In this document: in pieces, positions 19,695 to 29,693 of the stretch
How the letters are laid out: each line of letters opens with the position of its first letter
How positions within the stretch are numbered: position 1 is the stretch's first letter
Source of the DNA: an uncultured Pelagibacteraceae bacterium
GTDB lineage: Bacteria; Pseudomonadota; Alphaproteobacteria; Pelagibacterales; Pelagibacteraceae
Assembly (NCBI GenBank): GCA_902582165.1
Contig: CACHQZ010000002.1
Location: forward strand, 23,501-87,500
Length of the DNA stretch: 64,000 bases
Reading direction: 5' to 3'
Notes under the pieces: generated by a model
Database searches by the model: none
The model's input: the letters and a program-made list of their open reading frames with translations, nothing else
Told to the model about the DNA's origin: nothing
Program-made: the position numbers and the translations under genes

Positions 19695-21060
19695 TTAATT
19701 TAAGTTTATTTCTTATCACGTAAAGAAATATAAGGGATGGTATCACCATTAAAGCTGTAAATATAAAAAAAATACCCCAGTCACCATTTAACCAATCAAC
19801 TAAAGCTCCAGACGATGCTGCTAAAGTTGTTCGTCCTGCTGTTCCGATGGATGCTAATAAAGCATATTGAGTTGCTGTGTAAGTTCTATCTACCAGCATC
19901 GAAATGAAAGCAACAAACGCAACTGTGGCAAAGGCTGCTGCCATATCGTCAAATATAACAGCTATAGCAAATAATAGCTCAGATTTACCTGACCAAGCCA
20001 ATAAAGAAAAAAGTAAATTCGTAGAGGCCATTAATATTCCTGAAACAAACATAGCTTTTATCACACCAGATCTAATAGCTAACAAACCACCTAGCAGAGT
20101 AAAAATTACTGTAGTTAACCATCCAAGACTTTTGGAATACAATGCTATATCTGTCTTAGTAAAACCAATTTCCTTATAGAAAATTACTGACATTCTACCA
20201 AGAAAAGCCTCCCCGATTTTAAAAAGAAAAATAAAAGCTAATATTGCTAAAGCAATATTAAAACCATTTTTTTTAAAAAAGCTTATAATAGGGCCTGCAA
20301 CTGTTCCAGTAAGCCATGCAGTAGTTTTTGTTAAAAGGTTTGAAGTACCTAATTTATCTTCAATCATTTTTTCAGTTCTTTTTTGAAACTCACTTCTATC
20401 TGTTTGTAAAGCTTCGTTTACAAACATTAAACCAATGTTGCAGGCTATAATTAGAGCTCCTAGAACAAGAAAAGTTAATTGCCAATAATTTTCAAAACCA
20501 AAATTTTGAAAGAATTCTGCTGATGTAAGGGCCACTACACCGCCTAACTTATATCCAGTCCACCAACCTACCACTGCCATTGCTGCACCAGCTTGCATAG
20601 ATTTTCCCTCGTTCTCCCCAATTTGTTCAATTCTTAATGCATCGACAGTTATATCTTGTGTAGCCGAGGCAATAGCAATTATAAGTCCAATACTTATTAC
20701 CAATGCCAAATTTGTAGACGGTTCAATAAAACTCCAAAAAATTAAACTAATTAGTATGATAGTTTGCATTAAAACAATCCATCCACGCCTATGACCAATT
20801 TTATTTGTTAACCAAGGAATTCTTACTCTATCTATAATTGGAGCCCATAAATAATTGAAAGCATAAACTGCAAAAATTAATCCAGCCCATCCTATAGTAC
20901 TTCTACTTAAACCATCTTCTTTCAACCAAAGACTTAGACTGCTTCCAATAATTACCCAGGGAAAACCACTTATCGCACCAAGCAATAATATTTTTATCAT
21001 TCTACTATCAAAATAAACAGAGAATGTTTCAGCAAGTGTTTGTTTTTTATATATTTCCAT
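19687..21060 (-). CDS. ampG: AmpG-like muropeptide MFS transporter
   Basis: Inner-membrane major facilitator permease of 457 residues with about 12 hydrophobic segments. The N-terminal region (FDSRMIKILLLGAISGFPWVIIGSSLSLWLKE) and the loop APIIDRVRIPWL are characteristic of AmpG, which imports anhydro-muropeptides for wall recycling. It is followed by the overlapping NlpC/P60 gene and preceded by trkH with a 3-bp gap, so the three are probably one transcript. True substrate specificity is untested; acetyl-CoA transporter-like relatives exist in the same family. Confidence 0.85.
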   Translation of the reverse strand: MEIYKKQTLAETFSVYFDSRMIKILLLGAISGFPWVIIGSSLSLWLKEDGLSRSTIGWAGLIFAVYAFNYLWAPIIDRVRIPWLTNKIGHRRGWIVLMQTIILISLIFWSFIEPSTNLALVISIGLIIAIASATQDITVDALRIEQIGENEGKSMQAGAAMAVVGWWTGYKLGGVVALTSAEFFQNFGFENYWQLTFLVLGALIIACNIGLMFVNEALQTDRSEFQKRTEKMIEDKLGTSNLLTKTTAWLTGTVAGPIISFFKKNGFNIALAILAFIFLFKIGEAFLGRMSVIFYKEIGFTKTDIALYSKSLGWLTTVIFTLLGGLLAIRSGVIKAMFVSGILMASTNLLFSLLAWSGKSELLFAIAVIFDDMAAAFATVAFVAFISMLVDRTYTATQYALLASIGTAGRTTLAASSGALVDWLNGDWGIFFIFTALMVIPSLIFLYVIRNKLKLND

Positions 21061-21063
21061 GAA

Positions 21064-22512
21064 TTAATTTCTCCAAAAAGATGGAAAGAAAAGTACTAGG
21101 ACAGCAAATAATTCTAATCTTCCGAGCAACATACCTGTTGCTAAAATCCATTTTGATAAATCTGGCAAACTTTTGTAATTTCCATCAGGTCCAATTATCT
21201 CACCTAATCCAGGTCCAACATTAGAAATCGAACTTGCAGCGCCAGATATTGCAGTTACAAAATCTAATCCACTTATAGAAAGAAGCATAGCAATAATTAG
21301 AAAAATAAATAAAAAAGAAAAAATAAAAATAATTACAGATCTTATAAAATCATCCGAAATTTTTTGATTATTATATTTTGTTATAATTATACTATTTGGA
21401 TAAATTAATTTCCTTACTTGGTTTTTAAGAAAAATTAAAAGCATTTGTAGTCTAAAAATTTTTATACCACATGCTGTTGAGCCAGCACATCCACCAATAA
21501 ACATCAAAAATAAGAAAAAAATTAAAGAAAATTTTCCCCATAGACCAAAGTCATCTGTGACGTAACCCGTGCCCGATAAAATAGAAATAACATTAAACGA
21601 AGAAATTCTTATTTTTTCAAATAAATTACTTTCATAATTAATAAATAATAAGTAAAGGAACATAACCAATATTGAAAAAGCTAATAAATAAACTAAACCC
21701 TTTATTTGTACATCTTGAAAAAATATTTTTTTATTTCCTTGAGAAAATTTTAGATAAGAGATGAAAGGTATACTGCCTAAAATAATAAATAAACTTGCAA
21801 TAATTTCAATGTTTGGATTTTTAAAAAAACCTATCGAGTCATTATGGGTTGAAAAACCACCTGTCGCTATAGTTGTCATTGCGTGACAAATGCTATCAAA
21901 TACTGTCATTCCAAATATCCAATAAAAAAAACCACAAAATAGTGTAAGAATTATGTAAGTTGAAATTATAATAGCGGCAACTTCGATTGTTCTTGGTAAA
22001 ATTTTTTCAGTGCTATCTGGACCTTCCATTTTAAAAAGCTGCATTCCACCTACTTTTAACAAGGGCAAAATTGTTATAGCCATTACAACAATACCAATTC
22101 CACCTAGCCATTGCATGATAGCTCTCCATAATAAGATGCTTTTAGGACTATTATCCAAGTCAGATATAATAGTTGCACCAGTAGTAGTTATGCCTGACAT
22201 ACTTTCAAAAAAAGCATCACTAAATGAAAATGTTTGACTTGATAACACAAAAGGAAGGCTTCCGAAAATCGCAACAGTTACCCAAGCAAGAGTTGAGAAT
22301 AAAAAAGTTTGTCTAAGGCTTAATCTTAAATCTTTTTCTAGATTTGCTAATACACATAAAATACCAATAAAAATTGTTACAAAAGAGGACGAGATAAAGC
22401 TGTGGCTATTCTCACTATATATAATTTGCATAGAATATGGCGCTAGCATTGAGAGCCCCAAAACAATGAGTAGTACGCCGATTAAGAAAAAAACTGTTTT
22501 GTTACTGTTCAT
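21064..22512 (-). CDS. trkH: TrkH/KtrB family potassium uptake protein
   Basis: Potassium-translocating membrane subunit, 482 residues. The four pore-loop selectivity motifs are seen: TTTGATI (about 130), TIATGGFSTH (about 216), SGTGYVTDD (about 313) and SNVGPGLG (about 433), each with the filter glycine. The GCAGSTACGIK segment is typical of TrkH. A regulatory TrkA/KtrA NAD-binding subunit is not encoded in this window and must be elsewhere. It is probably the first gene of the trkH-ampG-NlpC/P60 run. Confidence 0.93.
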   Translation of the reverse strand: MNSNKTVFFLIGVLLIVLGLSMLAPYSMQIIYSENSHSFISSSFVTIFIGILCVLANLEKDLRLSLRQTFLFSTLAWVTVAIFGSLPFVLSSQTFSFSDAFFESMSGITTTGATIISDLDNSPKSILLWRAIMQWLGGIGIVVMAITILPLLKVGGMQLFKMEGPDSTEKILPRTIEVAAIIISTYIILTLFCGFFYWIFGMTVFDSICHAMTTIATGGFSTHNDSIGFFKNPNIEIIASLFIILGSIPFISYLKFSQGNKKIFFQDVQIKGLVYLLAFSILVMFLYLLFINYESNLFEKIRISSFNVISILSGTGYVTDDFGLWGKFSLIFFLFLMFIGGCAGSTACGIKIFRLQMLLIFLKNQVRKLIYPNSIIITKYNNQKISDDFIRSVIIFIFSFLFIFLIIAMLLSISGLDFVTAISGAASSISNVGPGLGEIIGPDGNYKSLPDLSKWILATGMLLGRLELFAVLVLFFPSFWRN

Positions 22513-22605
22513 TAAAAATGAGATTATTTAAATAGTTTTAAAATTCAACTTAATATGACGTAATTATATCTGTATTTTGCATATAAAATTTAATAAACCA
22601 TTATT

Positions 22606-24174
22606 ATGTTAGATAATAACCTAGTTCAATCTACTTCATCTTGGCCATTTGTTGAAATTAGAAAGCTATTAAAAGATAGAAAAGATATAATAAAAAAAAA
22701 AGGTAGAATAACTTTCCAGACTGGTTATGGGCCAAGTGGATTACCGCATATAGGTACTTTTGGCGAGGTTGCTAGGACCACTATGATGATTAATGCTCTT
22801 AATCATATAGAAAAAATAAATCATGAACTTATTACTTTTTCTGATGACATGGATGGTCTAAGAAAAGTCCCGGATAATATTCCTAACGATCAAGTTTTAA
22901 AAGAAAATTTGGGAAAACCTTTAACAAATATTCCAGATCCATTTAAAAAATTTAATAGTTTTGGTGAACATAACAACGAAATGCTAAAAAAATTTTTAAA
23001 TAAATTTAAGTTTAAATTTACTTTTAAAAGTTCAACAGAAAATTATAAAAATGGTGTCTTTAATAATTCGCTGATAAGAGTTGCAGAAAAATATGAAGAT
23101 ATAATGAATATTATTTTACCGACTTTACGAGAGGAAAGAAGAAAAACATATTGTCCATTTTTACCGATATGCCCAAAAACAGGTAAGGTGTTGGAAATAC
23201 CATTATTAGAAATAAACAATACAACTGGAAAGGTAGTTTTTGACAATAAAGGAGAAAAAATAGAGACAAGTATTTTAGATGGTGAATGTAAATTACAATG
23301 GAAAGTTGATTGGGCCATGAGATGGTTCGCTTTTGATGTTGATTTTGAAATGTACGGCAAAGATTTAACCGAAAGTGCTATTTTATCCAATAAGATTTGT
23401 AAAACTCTCGGAAAAAATCCTCCAAACGGTTTCGCTTATGAACTTTTTTTAGACGAAAAAGGAGAAAAAATTTCTAAATCAAAAGGAAATGGAATTTCTA
23501 TTGATCAGTGGTTGAGATATGCTTCACCGGAAAGCTTGTCTTTATATATGTATCCAAATCCAAAAAGAGCCAAAAAACTTTATGCGGAGGTTGTGCCTAA
23601 AACAGTTGATGATTATTTAACAGGCATTGAAAAATATTCAAGTCAAAAAGAAAAAGATCAAATTTTAAATCCTGTTTGGCATGTTCATAATGGAAACCCA
23701 CCAGCAGAAAAAATCATAATGCCTTTTTCAATGTTGTTAAACTTAGTTGGGTCTAGCAATGCTGATAATAAAGAAGTTTTGTGGAGGTTCATAAATAGAT
23801 TTCATCAAGAGATTAAACCTAAAGATTATCCAATTTTAGATGGATTAACTGAGTATGCTATAAATTATTTTAAAGACAAAGTTGAGCCAAATAAAAAATT
23901 TAAAAAGCCTTCATCAAATGAGAGGAAGGCTTTAGAAAATCTTGTTAAAAAATTATCTGAAATTAAACAAAACTTAACACCCGAGGAAATACAAACTATT
24001 GTTTATGCAATTGGTAAAAAAAATGGGTATGAACAAAATCTAAGAGATTGGTTTAAATTAATTTACGAAGTTGTATTTGGAGAAGAAAATGGTCCTAGAA
24101 TGGGTTATTTTGTCAGCTTCTTTGGATTAAAAGAGACAATTGATTTAATGAAAGATAAAATAAGTAAAAATTAA
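22606..24174 (+). CDS. lysK: Lysyl-tRNA synthetase, class I
   Basis: Charges tRNA-Lys using a Rossmann class I core, the form found in archaea and many alphaproteobacteria instead of class II LysS. The 522 residues include the HIGH-type motif PHIGT (47-51), KISKS at 288-292, and a C-terminal alpha-helical anticodon domain. The start is the ATG at 22606, with a divergent 93-bp AT-rich gap to trkH that should hold both promoters. It overlaps pyrD by one base (TAATG). Confidence 0.97.
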   Translation: MLDNNLVQSTSSWPFVEIRKLLKDRKDIIKKKGRITFQTGYGPSGLPHIGTFGEVARTTMMINALNHIEKINHELITFSDDMDGLRKVPDNIPNDQVLKENLGKPLTNIPDPFKKFNSFGEHNNEMLKKFLNKFKFKFTFKSSTENYKNGVFNNSLIRVAEKYEDIMNIILPTLREERRKTYCPFLPICPKTGKVLEIPLLEINNTTGKVVFDNKGEKIETSILDGECKLQWKVDWAMRWFAFDVDFEMYGKDLTESAILSNKICKTLGKNPPNGFAYELFLDEKGEKISKSKGNGISIDQWLRYASPESLSLYMYPNPKRAKKLYAEVVPKTVDDYLTGIEKYSSQKEKDQILNPVWHVHNGNPPAEKIIMPFSMLLNLVGSSNADNKEVLWRFINRFHQEIKPKDYPILDGLTEYAINYFKDKVEPNKKFKKPSSNERKALENLVKKLSEIKQNLTPEEIQTIVYAIGKKNGYEQNLRDWFKLIYEVVFGEENGPRMGYFVSFFGLKETIDLMKDKISKN

Positions 24175-25220
24175 TGTTTTCAATTTTAAGACCTTATATA
24201 TTTTCGTTAGACCCTGAGGTAGCACACGATTTAGCTATAAAATCTTTGAAAGTAAATATTTTTCCAAAAAGTTTTTTTAAAGTAGAAAGTGAGGAAATGC
24301 TTGAAACTAATCTTTTAGGAAAAACAATTTCAAACCCAATTGGTTTAGCAGCTGGTTTTGATAAAAGTGCTGAAGTTTATAACTCCCTTTTTAAATTTGG
24401 CTTTGGTTTTATTGAAGTGGGCACTGTTACTCCAAAACAACAATTAGGAAATCCAAAACCAAGAATTTTTAGGCTAGAAAAAGACCATGCGCTTATTAAT
24501 CGTCTAGGGTTTAATAATCATGGGTCAGAAACTGTGTCAAAAAGAATATCGAGCAATCGGCCTGATGGGTTTTTAGGAATTAATATTGGGCCAAATAAAG
24601 AAACAAAAAATAAAGAAGATGATTATTATATTTGTCTCTCAAGACTTGGAATGTACGCCGGATATGTAACAATTAACATCTCCTCCCCAAACACCGAAGG
24701 TTTAAGAGATTTTCATGGCCAAAGGGAGATGAAAAAACTTTTATCTGGAATAAATAAAATCATAAAAGAAAAAAAAATTGACTGTCCGATAGCAATAAAA
24801 ATATCACCTGATATTAATGATAATGAAATAAGCAAAATAGTAGAATTAGTAAGCAGCCATAAAATACAAAGTATAATAGTTTCTAATACAACAGACGGCA
24901 ATCGTGATAATCTTTCTGATATAAAAAGACATGAAGTTGGCGGTTTATCAGGACAACCTCTTAAAGATATTTCAACAAACCTAATTAAAAAATTCTATAA
25001 AGAAACCAAGGGTAGCATTAAGATAATAGGAGTAGGCGGAGTGGACTCTGGAGAAAGTGCTTTTGAAAAAATAACTGCAGGTGCTAATGCAGTACAACTT
25101 TACACAGGTATGGTCTATAAAGGGCCAGGAATTGTTAAAGAGATTAAAAAAGACTTAATATCAATTCTAAAAAAGGAAAATCTTAAAAATGTTAGTGAAG
25201 CAGTTGGAATTAACGCTTGA
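24174..25220 (+). CDS. pyrD: Dihydroorotate dehydrogenase (quinone), class 2
   Basis: Membrane-associated flavoprotein that oxidises dihydroorotate to orotate and passes electrons to quinone in de novo pyrimidine synthesis. The 348 residues include the N-terminal helical extension diagnostic of class 2 (MFSILRPYIFSLDPEVAHDLAIKSL), the conserved NRLGFNNHG, the active-site strand NISSPNT (168-174), and the FMN phosphate site GVGGV. It is translationally coupled to lysK. Confidence 0.97.
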   Translation: MFSILRPYIFSLDPEVAHDLAIKSLKVNIFPKSFFKVESEEMLETNLLGKTISNPIGLAAGFDKSAEVYNSLFKFGFGFIEVGTVTPKQQLGNPKPRIFRLEKDHALINRLGFNNHGSETVSKRISSNRPDGFLGINIGPNKETKNKEDDYYICLSRLGMYAGYVTINISSPNTEGLRDFHGQREMKKLLSGINKIIKEKKIDCPIAIKISPDINDNEISKIVELVSSHKIQSIIVSNTTDGNRDNLSDIKRHEVGGLSGQPLKDISTNLIKKFYKETKGSIKIIGVGGVDSGESAFEKITAGANAVQLYTGMVYKGPGIVKEIKKDLISILKKENLKNVSEAVGINA

Positions 25221-25261
25221 CCCGAAGGTATACAAGAATTATATAACACCAGGAAAAAATT

Positions 25262-25540
25262 ATGTCTAAAAGATGCGAATTAACAGGAATATCACCTTTA
25301 AAAGGTCATAACGTAAGTCACGCCAAAAACAAAACTAAAAGACGGTTTTTGCCGAATTTAAAGAAAGTGACTTTTAGAAGTGATATATTAAAAAAGAATA
25401 TAAAGCTTAACGTGGCTAACGCTGCCTTAAGAACAGTCGACTTTAAAGGTGGGCTAGATAAGTTTCTTGAAACAGCAAAGTCTGCAAAATTATCAAAAAA
25501 AGTAAAAAAAATTAAAGCATCTATCTCAGCGAAAATATAA
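25262..25540 (+). CDS. rpmB: 50S ribosomal protein L28
   Basis: A 92-residue ribosomal protein with the conserved N-terminal RCELTGISPLKGHNVSHAKNKTKRR and the central VTFRSDILKKNIKLNVANAALRTVD. The length fits the longer alphaproteobacterial form. The 41-bp gap after pyrD is large by local standards. The transporter gene starts one base after its stop. Confidence 0.96.
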   Translation: MSKRCELTGISPLKGHNVSHAKNKTKRRFLPNLKKVTFRSDILKKNIKLNVANAALRTVDFKGGLDKFLETAKSAKLSKKVKKIKASISAKI

Positions 25541-25541
25541 C

Positions 25542-26111
25542 ATGAATTTATATTACAAACTATCAGTTTTGATGGGTGTCATAGTCGTAATATCTAATTA
25601 CTTAGTTCAATTTCCTGTTGAATATTTAGGCTTAGAAGAGATTTTGACTTATGGTGCTTTCAGTTATCCAGTGACTTTTTTAATAACTGACCTAGCCAAT
25701 CGAGCTTATGGAAAAGTGGTAGCAAGAAAAGTAGTATATATTGGTTTTATTATTGGAATATTACTCACAACTTTCGTTTCTACGAATTTTTCTGATATGA
25801 TTTCAATTAGGATCGCAATTGGTTCTGGAGTAGCGTTTTTTATTGCTCAAAATTTAGATGTTCAAATATTTGATCGTTTAAGAAAAAAAAGTTGGTTTGT
25901 TGCTCCACTTATTTCATCTGTGGTAGGATCGGCAATAGATACTTTTTTATTTTTTTCTATAGCTTTCTATTCAACCGGAATTCCGTGGGTGACTTTGGCC
26001 TTTGGAGACTTAATAGTTAAATTACTAATAACAGCTATAATGTTGATTCCTTTCAGAATATTACTTTTTAGAATTAAAGATTTTAAAGATGTGAAAGTTT
26101 CTAGAATTTAG
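25542..26111 (+). CDS. Queuosine precursor transporter, YhhQ/VUT family
   Basis: Membrane protein of 189 residues with five or six hydrophobic segments, matching the YhhQ/VUT family that imports queuosine precursors (preQ0/preQ1) for modification of tRNA wobble G34. Family features are FPVEYLGL, the TYGAFSYPVTFLITDLANRAYG segment and the later FGDLIVKLLITAIMLIPFRIL. Its stop is two bases from the stop of the convergent cobT gene. The family call is strong; the exact ligand is inferred from relatives. Confidence 0.85.
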   Translation: MNLYYKLSVLMGVIVVISNYLVQFPVEYLGLEEILTYGAFSYPVTFLITDLANRAYGKVVARKVVYIGFIIGILLTTFVSTNFSDMISIRIAIGSGVAFFIAQNLDVQIFDRLRKKSWFVAPLISSVVGSAIDTFLFFSIAFYSTGIPWVTLAFGDLIVKLLITAIMLIPFRILLFRIKDFKDVKVSRI

Positions 26112-26113
26112 AT

Positions 26114-27913
26114 CTAATGCAAAGTTTTATTTTTTTTTTCTACAAATAAATCTGTTAATTGATTTATCATTACATCACCTAAATCTTGTACATCAGTAAT
26201 TTTGACTGCTCTACTATAATATCTTGTAACATCATGGCCAATACCTATAGCTAATAATTCAATGTTAGATTTTTCCTCTATCCACTTAACAGTTTTTTTT
26301 AAGTTTGATTCTAAATAATCACTAGTGTTAGTTGACAAAGTCGAGTCATCTACTGGAGCACCATCAGAAATAACCATTAATATTTTTCTATCTTCTTTTC
26401 GTTTACTCATTTTATTGAATGCCCATTTTAAAGCTTCCCCATCAATATTTTCTTTAAGCAAACCTTCTTTCAACATGAGACCCATATTATTTTTAGATTG
26501 TCTCCATTGATTATCAGCAGATTTGTAAACAATATGCCTTAAATCATTTAACCTTCCGGGAAAACTAGGCTTATCATTTTTCATCCATTTTTCTCTCGAA
26601 GACCCACCTTTCCAATGTTTAGTTGTAAATCCAAGTATCTCTACCTTAACCATACACCTCTCTAAAGTTCTTGACAAAATATCTGCACAAATAGCAGCAA
26701 CAGAAATTGGCTTGCCTCTCATTGAACCCGAATTATCAATTAGTATTGTAACCAAAGTGTCTTTAAATTCGATATCCTTTTCCTTTTTGAAAGAAAGTGA
26801 ATTAAACGGATCCATTATAATTCTTGGAAGTTTTGATGTATCTAACAAGCCCTCTTCTAAATCAAAGTTCCATGATCTATTCTGTTTCGCTAATAATTTT
26901 CTTTGTAATTTATTTGCTAATTTAGATATAAAATTTTTTAATTGAAGCAACTGTTGATCTAGGTTTCTCCTAAGTCTTGCCATTTCATCTGCGTTTTCGA
27001 GATCTTCTGCTTTAATTATTTCATCGAATTCTTCCGTATAAGACTTATATTTCAAATCACCAAAATTAGTTTTACCTCTCTTTTTAAACTCTGGTCTAGA
27101 GCTGTCCTCTATTTCTACCTCTTCTCGAGTCTTATCAGCGTCCTTTGTCTCATTTTCTATATCTGGTACTCCACTATCAATTGACATTTCCTCTTGTTTT
27201 TCAGATTTTTCTTTTGTTTCTTGTTCCTGATTTTGAGGTTTAGTTTGCTTATCCTCATTTTCATTTTCTCTGTCCTTTTTTTCCTCTTCGTTAATATTCT
27301 CATCTAAACTCATATTGGAGATTAGCTGAGAAACTAAGCAATTAAACTTTTCTTGATCTAAAGTAAGATCTTTAAGTTCAGCAATTTTATTTTTAAATTG
27401 ATCATTCAGATCTTTTTTGTATGTTTTTAATTTCTTCTCTATTGTGTTTTCGTTTCTAAAATCTAAGAATTTCACTCTTAAAAAATTTTCAAAAGACTCT
27501 ACTATTTTATCCTCGCTGCTTTTAAGATCTAAGCCAGTTATTCGCTTGTGATAAAATTTTTCAATATTATTTTTTACACCTTTAAAATAATTTGTTCCGA
27601 TTTTTTCACACCTAATTTTTTCAGAAATTTTATAAAGCTTTTTCGCTATATTCCCTTGAGGCTCATATTTATTTAAAGTTTTATTATCTGAGAACCTTAG
27701 TATTAGGGATTTGGAGTCTGCTACCGCTCTAATTTCTTCAAAGTTTAAACTATTATTTGAGCTATCTAGATCTGGTAATCTAATTGAATTTCCTGGTGAT
27801 TTTACTGACTGGCTCCCGAAAGAAACTTCAATTTTTTGGGAATTAGATATTGATCTAATAGTAGAACTAATTGCGGTTTTAAAATCTTCAAATTTTTCTT
27901 TTTTAGAATTCAC
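26114..27913 (-). CDS. cobT: CobT-like VWA-domain protein (aerobic cobaltochelatase CobT family)
   Basis: A 599-residue partner of the AAA+ protein CobS. The N-terminal CobT domain (about 1-200) is followed by a highly charged Glu/Lys/Gln-rich linker (about 205-275). The C-terminal von Willebrand A domain has the MIDAS motif D393-x-S395-x-S397 (IDNSGSM), T435 (GFTTKHW region) and a later SDGAP. In classical B12 synthesis CobN-CobS-CobT insert cobalt. No cobN-like chelatase subunit and no other cobalamin gene is in this window, so the real target of this pair is open. Two bases separate it from cobS. Confidence 0.9.
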   Translation of the reverse strand: MNSKKEKFEDFKTAISSTIRSISNSQKIEVSFGSQSVKSPGNSIRLPDLDSSNNSLNFEEIRAVADSKSLILRFSDNKTLNKYEPQGNIAKKLYKISEKIRCEKIGTNYFKGVKNNIEKFYHKRITGLDLKSSEDKIVESFENFLRVKFLDFRNENTIEKKLKTYKKDLNDQFKNKIAELKDLTLDQEKFNCLVSQLISNMSLDENINEEEKKDRENENEDKQTKPQNQEQETKEKSEKQEEMSIDSGVPDIENETKDADKTREEVEIEDSSRPEFKKRGKTNFGDLKYKSYTEEFDEIIKAEDLENADEMARLRRNLDQQLLQLKNFISKLANKLQRKLLAKQNRSWNFDLEEGLLDTSKLPRIIMDPFNSLSFKKEKDIEFKDTLVTILIDNSGSMRGKPISVAAICADILSRTLERCMVKVEILGFTTKHWKGGSSREKWMKNDKPSFPGRLNDLRHIVYKSADNQWRQSKNNMGLMLKEGLLKENIDGEALKWAFNKMSKRKEDRKILMVISDGAPVDDSTLSTNTSDYLESNLKKTVKWIEEKSNIELLAIGIGHDVTRYYSRAVKITDVQDLGDVMINQLTDLFVEKKNKTLH

Positions 27914-27915
27914 TT

Positions 27916-28893
27916 TTATAATGAAACATTTATTGATGACTCAGGAAGATCTTCACCAAAACATCTTTGATAATACTCTGAAATTATTTTTTTTTCCAAT
28001 TCATCACATTTATTCATGAATGTAATTCTGAAGGCATAACCCTTGTCTTTAAAAATATTTGTGTTTTCAGCCCAATGTAAAACTGTTCTTGGGCTCATAA
28101 CTGTCGATATATCTCCTAAAATAAACCCTTTACGAGTTAAGTCCGCAACTTTTATCATATTTGATAAGATTTCTTTTCCTTCTTTATTATTAAATACTTT
28201 GTTTTTGGCTAATATAATTTCTAATTCTTTTTCAAAAGGTAAATAATTTAATGTTGACACAACATTCCATCTATCCATTTGACCTTGATTAATTTGTTGG
28301 GTTCCATGGTAAAGTCCAGTTGTATCTCCAAGACCTACAGTGTTGGTAGTTGCAAATATTCTAAAAAAATCGTGTTGCTCTAAAACCTTATTTTTATCGA
28401 GTAGTGTAAATTTACCATCACTTTCAAGCACCCTTTGGATTACAAACATCACGTCAGGTCTGCCAGCATCATATTCATCAAATACAAGTGCAACTGGATT
28501 TTGTATTGACCACGGAAGTATGCCCTCTTTAAACTCAGTTATTTGTTTTCCATCTTTTAAAACAATTGCGTCTTTTCCTATTAAATCAATTCTACTGATA
28601 TGACTGTCTAAATTTACTCTTACACATGGCCAGTTCAATCTTGCAGCCACTTGTTCTATATGAGTTGATTTACCTGTTCCATGATAGCCTTGAATTAAAA
28701 CACGTTTATTAAAAGAAAAACCTGCAAGAATAGCTAGTGTGGTATCCTTATCAAATTGATAATCAGGATCAATTTTAGGGACATAATCATTTTTTTTTGA
28801 AAACGCTCCTACCTTCATATCACTATCAAAACCAAAAGTTTGTTTTACAGATAGTTTGATGTCAGGTTTTTGTAAAAATTGTTCTGAGTTCAT
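27916..28893 (-). CDS. cobS: CobS-like AAA+ ATPase (MoxR-type, cobaltochelatase CobS family)
   Basis: AAA+ ATPase of 325 residues. Walker A is GYHGTGKST (69-77), Walker B ALVFDE (135-140), with sensor ATTNTVG near 181 and an arginine-finger region further on ([12 protein letters not shown]). Such ATPases form hexamers that act with VWA proteins to remodel or load metal into a client. The gene sits between the J-domain gene (4-bp overlap upstream) and cobT (2-bp gap downstream). Whether it serves cobalt chelation here is uncertain without CobN. Confidence 0.93.
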   Translation of the reverse strand: MNSEQFLQKPDIKLSVKQTFGFDSDMKVGAFSKKNDYVPKIDPDYQFDKDTTLAILAGFSFNKRVLIQGYHGTGKSTHIEQVAARLNWPCVRVNLDSHISRIDLIGKDAIVLKDGKQITEFKEGILPWSIQNPVALVFDEYDAGRPDVMFVIQRVLESDGKFTLLDKNKVLEQHDFFRIFATTNTVGLGDTTGLYHGTQQINQGQMDRWNVVSTLNYLPFEKELEIILAKNKVFNNKEGKEILSNMIKVADLTRKGFILGDISTVMSPRTVLHWAENTNIFKDKGYAFRITFMNKCDELEKKIISEYYQRCFGEDLPESSINVSL

Positions 28894-29405
28894 TTTTTAC
28901 CTAAAGTTTTTTTTAGTTGACTGTAAGCTAAAGTAATTTTTTTTAACTTATCTTCATATTTCTTACTTCCTTGATTTTTATCAGGATGATATTTTTTTAC
29001 AAGTTCTTTAAATCGAGAGTGTATTTTATCCCATTTTACATCATCATTTAGATCCAAAACATTAAGGGCATCTTTGTCAGTTTGAGAAATTTTAGTTTTT
29101 TTAAAATCTTTAAAATTTGAACTTTTGAAAATATTTAATTTGTCGTCTAAAGCGTTATTCCATAAAATATTAAAAAAATTATCAGAAGACCCAAATTTTT
29201 TTGTAGCTTTATGCCAGGTTAAATCTGACTTTATGAAAAACTCAATTTCTTGATCATTCATATTTTGGAAATAATTCCAATTTTTGTTGAATTCTTTTAT
29301 ATGTGTTAAACAGAGTAGCCTGTACTTTTTGCTATTATCTCTTTCAACAGGAGCTTTATAAGAACCAATTTCCTTACAATTTTTCCAATCACAAATAATT
29401 TTCAT
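28890..29405 (-). CDS. J-domain (DnaJ-like) protein with N-terminal cysteine motif
   Basis: A 171-residue co-chaperone-type protein. The C-terminal J domain holds the HPD triad at 140-142 (KKYHPDKNQGS), needed to stimulate DnaK. The N-terminus has C5, C10, C32 and H35 in a zinc-ligand-like arrangement (CDWKNC and CLTH), followed by a conserved NWNYFQNM segment. It overlaps cobS by 4 bp, so it is made together with CobS and CobT. Alphaproteobacteria commonly have such a gene beside cobS; its client is unknown. Confidence 0.87.
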   Translation of the reverse strand: MKIICDWKNCKEIGSYKAPVERDNSKKYRLLCLTHIKEFNKNWNYFQNMNDQEIEFFIKSDLTWHKATKKFGSSDNFFNILWNNALDDKLNIFKSSNFKDFKKTKISQTDKDALNVLDLNDDVKWDKIHSRFKELVKKYHPDKNQGSKKYEDKLKKITLAYSQLKKTLGKK

Positions 29406-29435
29406 TAATTAGTTCTATATAGTAAAACCATAAAA

Positions 29436-29693
29436 ATGAAAAATTATTTTAATCAATTAGAAAAAAAACTTTCTAAAGAGATAAAATTAGAAAATATAGA
29501 AATTATTGACAATTCACACAAACATAAGGGTCACAAATTTTATTCTGAAGAAAAATTTCACTTACACTTAAAAGTTAAATCAATATATTTAAATTCAATT
29601 TCTAGAATAAATGCTCAAAAAATAATAATGAGAGTTCTTAAAGAAGATTTAAAATCAAAAATCCATGCACTCGAAATTAGTATAGAGCAATAA
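29436..29693 (+). CDS. BolA family protein
   Basis: An 85-residue BolA-fold protein, probably working with a monothiol glutaredoxin in iron-sulfur or iron homeostasis. The conserved SHKHKGHKFYSEEKFHLHLKV region holds the histidines that ligate the shared [2Fe-2S] cluster. It is divergent from the J-domain/cobS/cobT operon with a 30-bp spacer, and its last 17 bp overlap the end of the convergent aroB gene. Confidence 0.88.
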   Translation: MKNYFNQLEKKLSKEIKLENIEIIDNSHKHKGHKFYSEEKFHLHLKVKSIYLNSISRINAQKIIMRVLKEDLKSKIHALEISIEQ

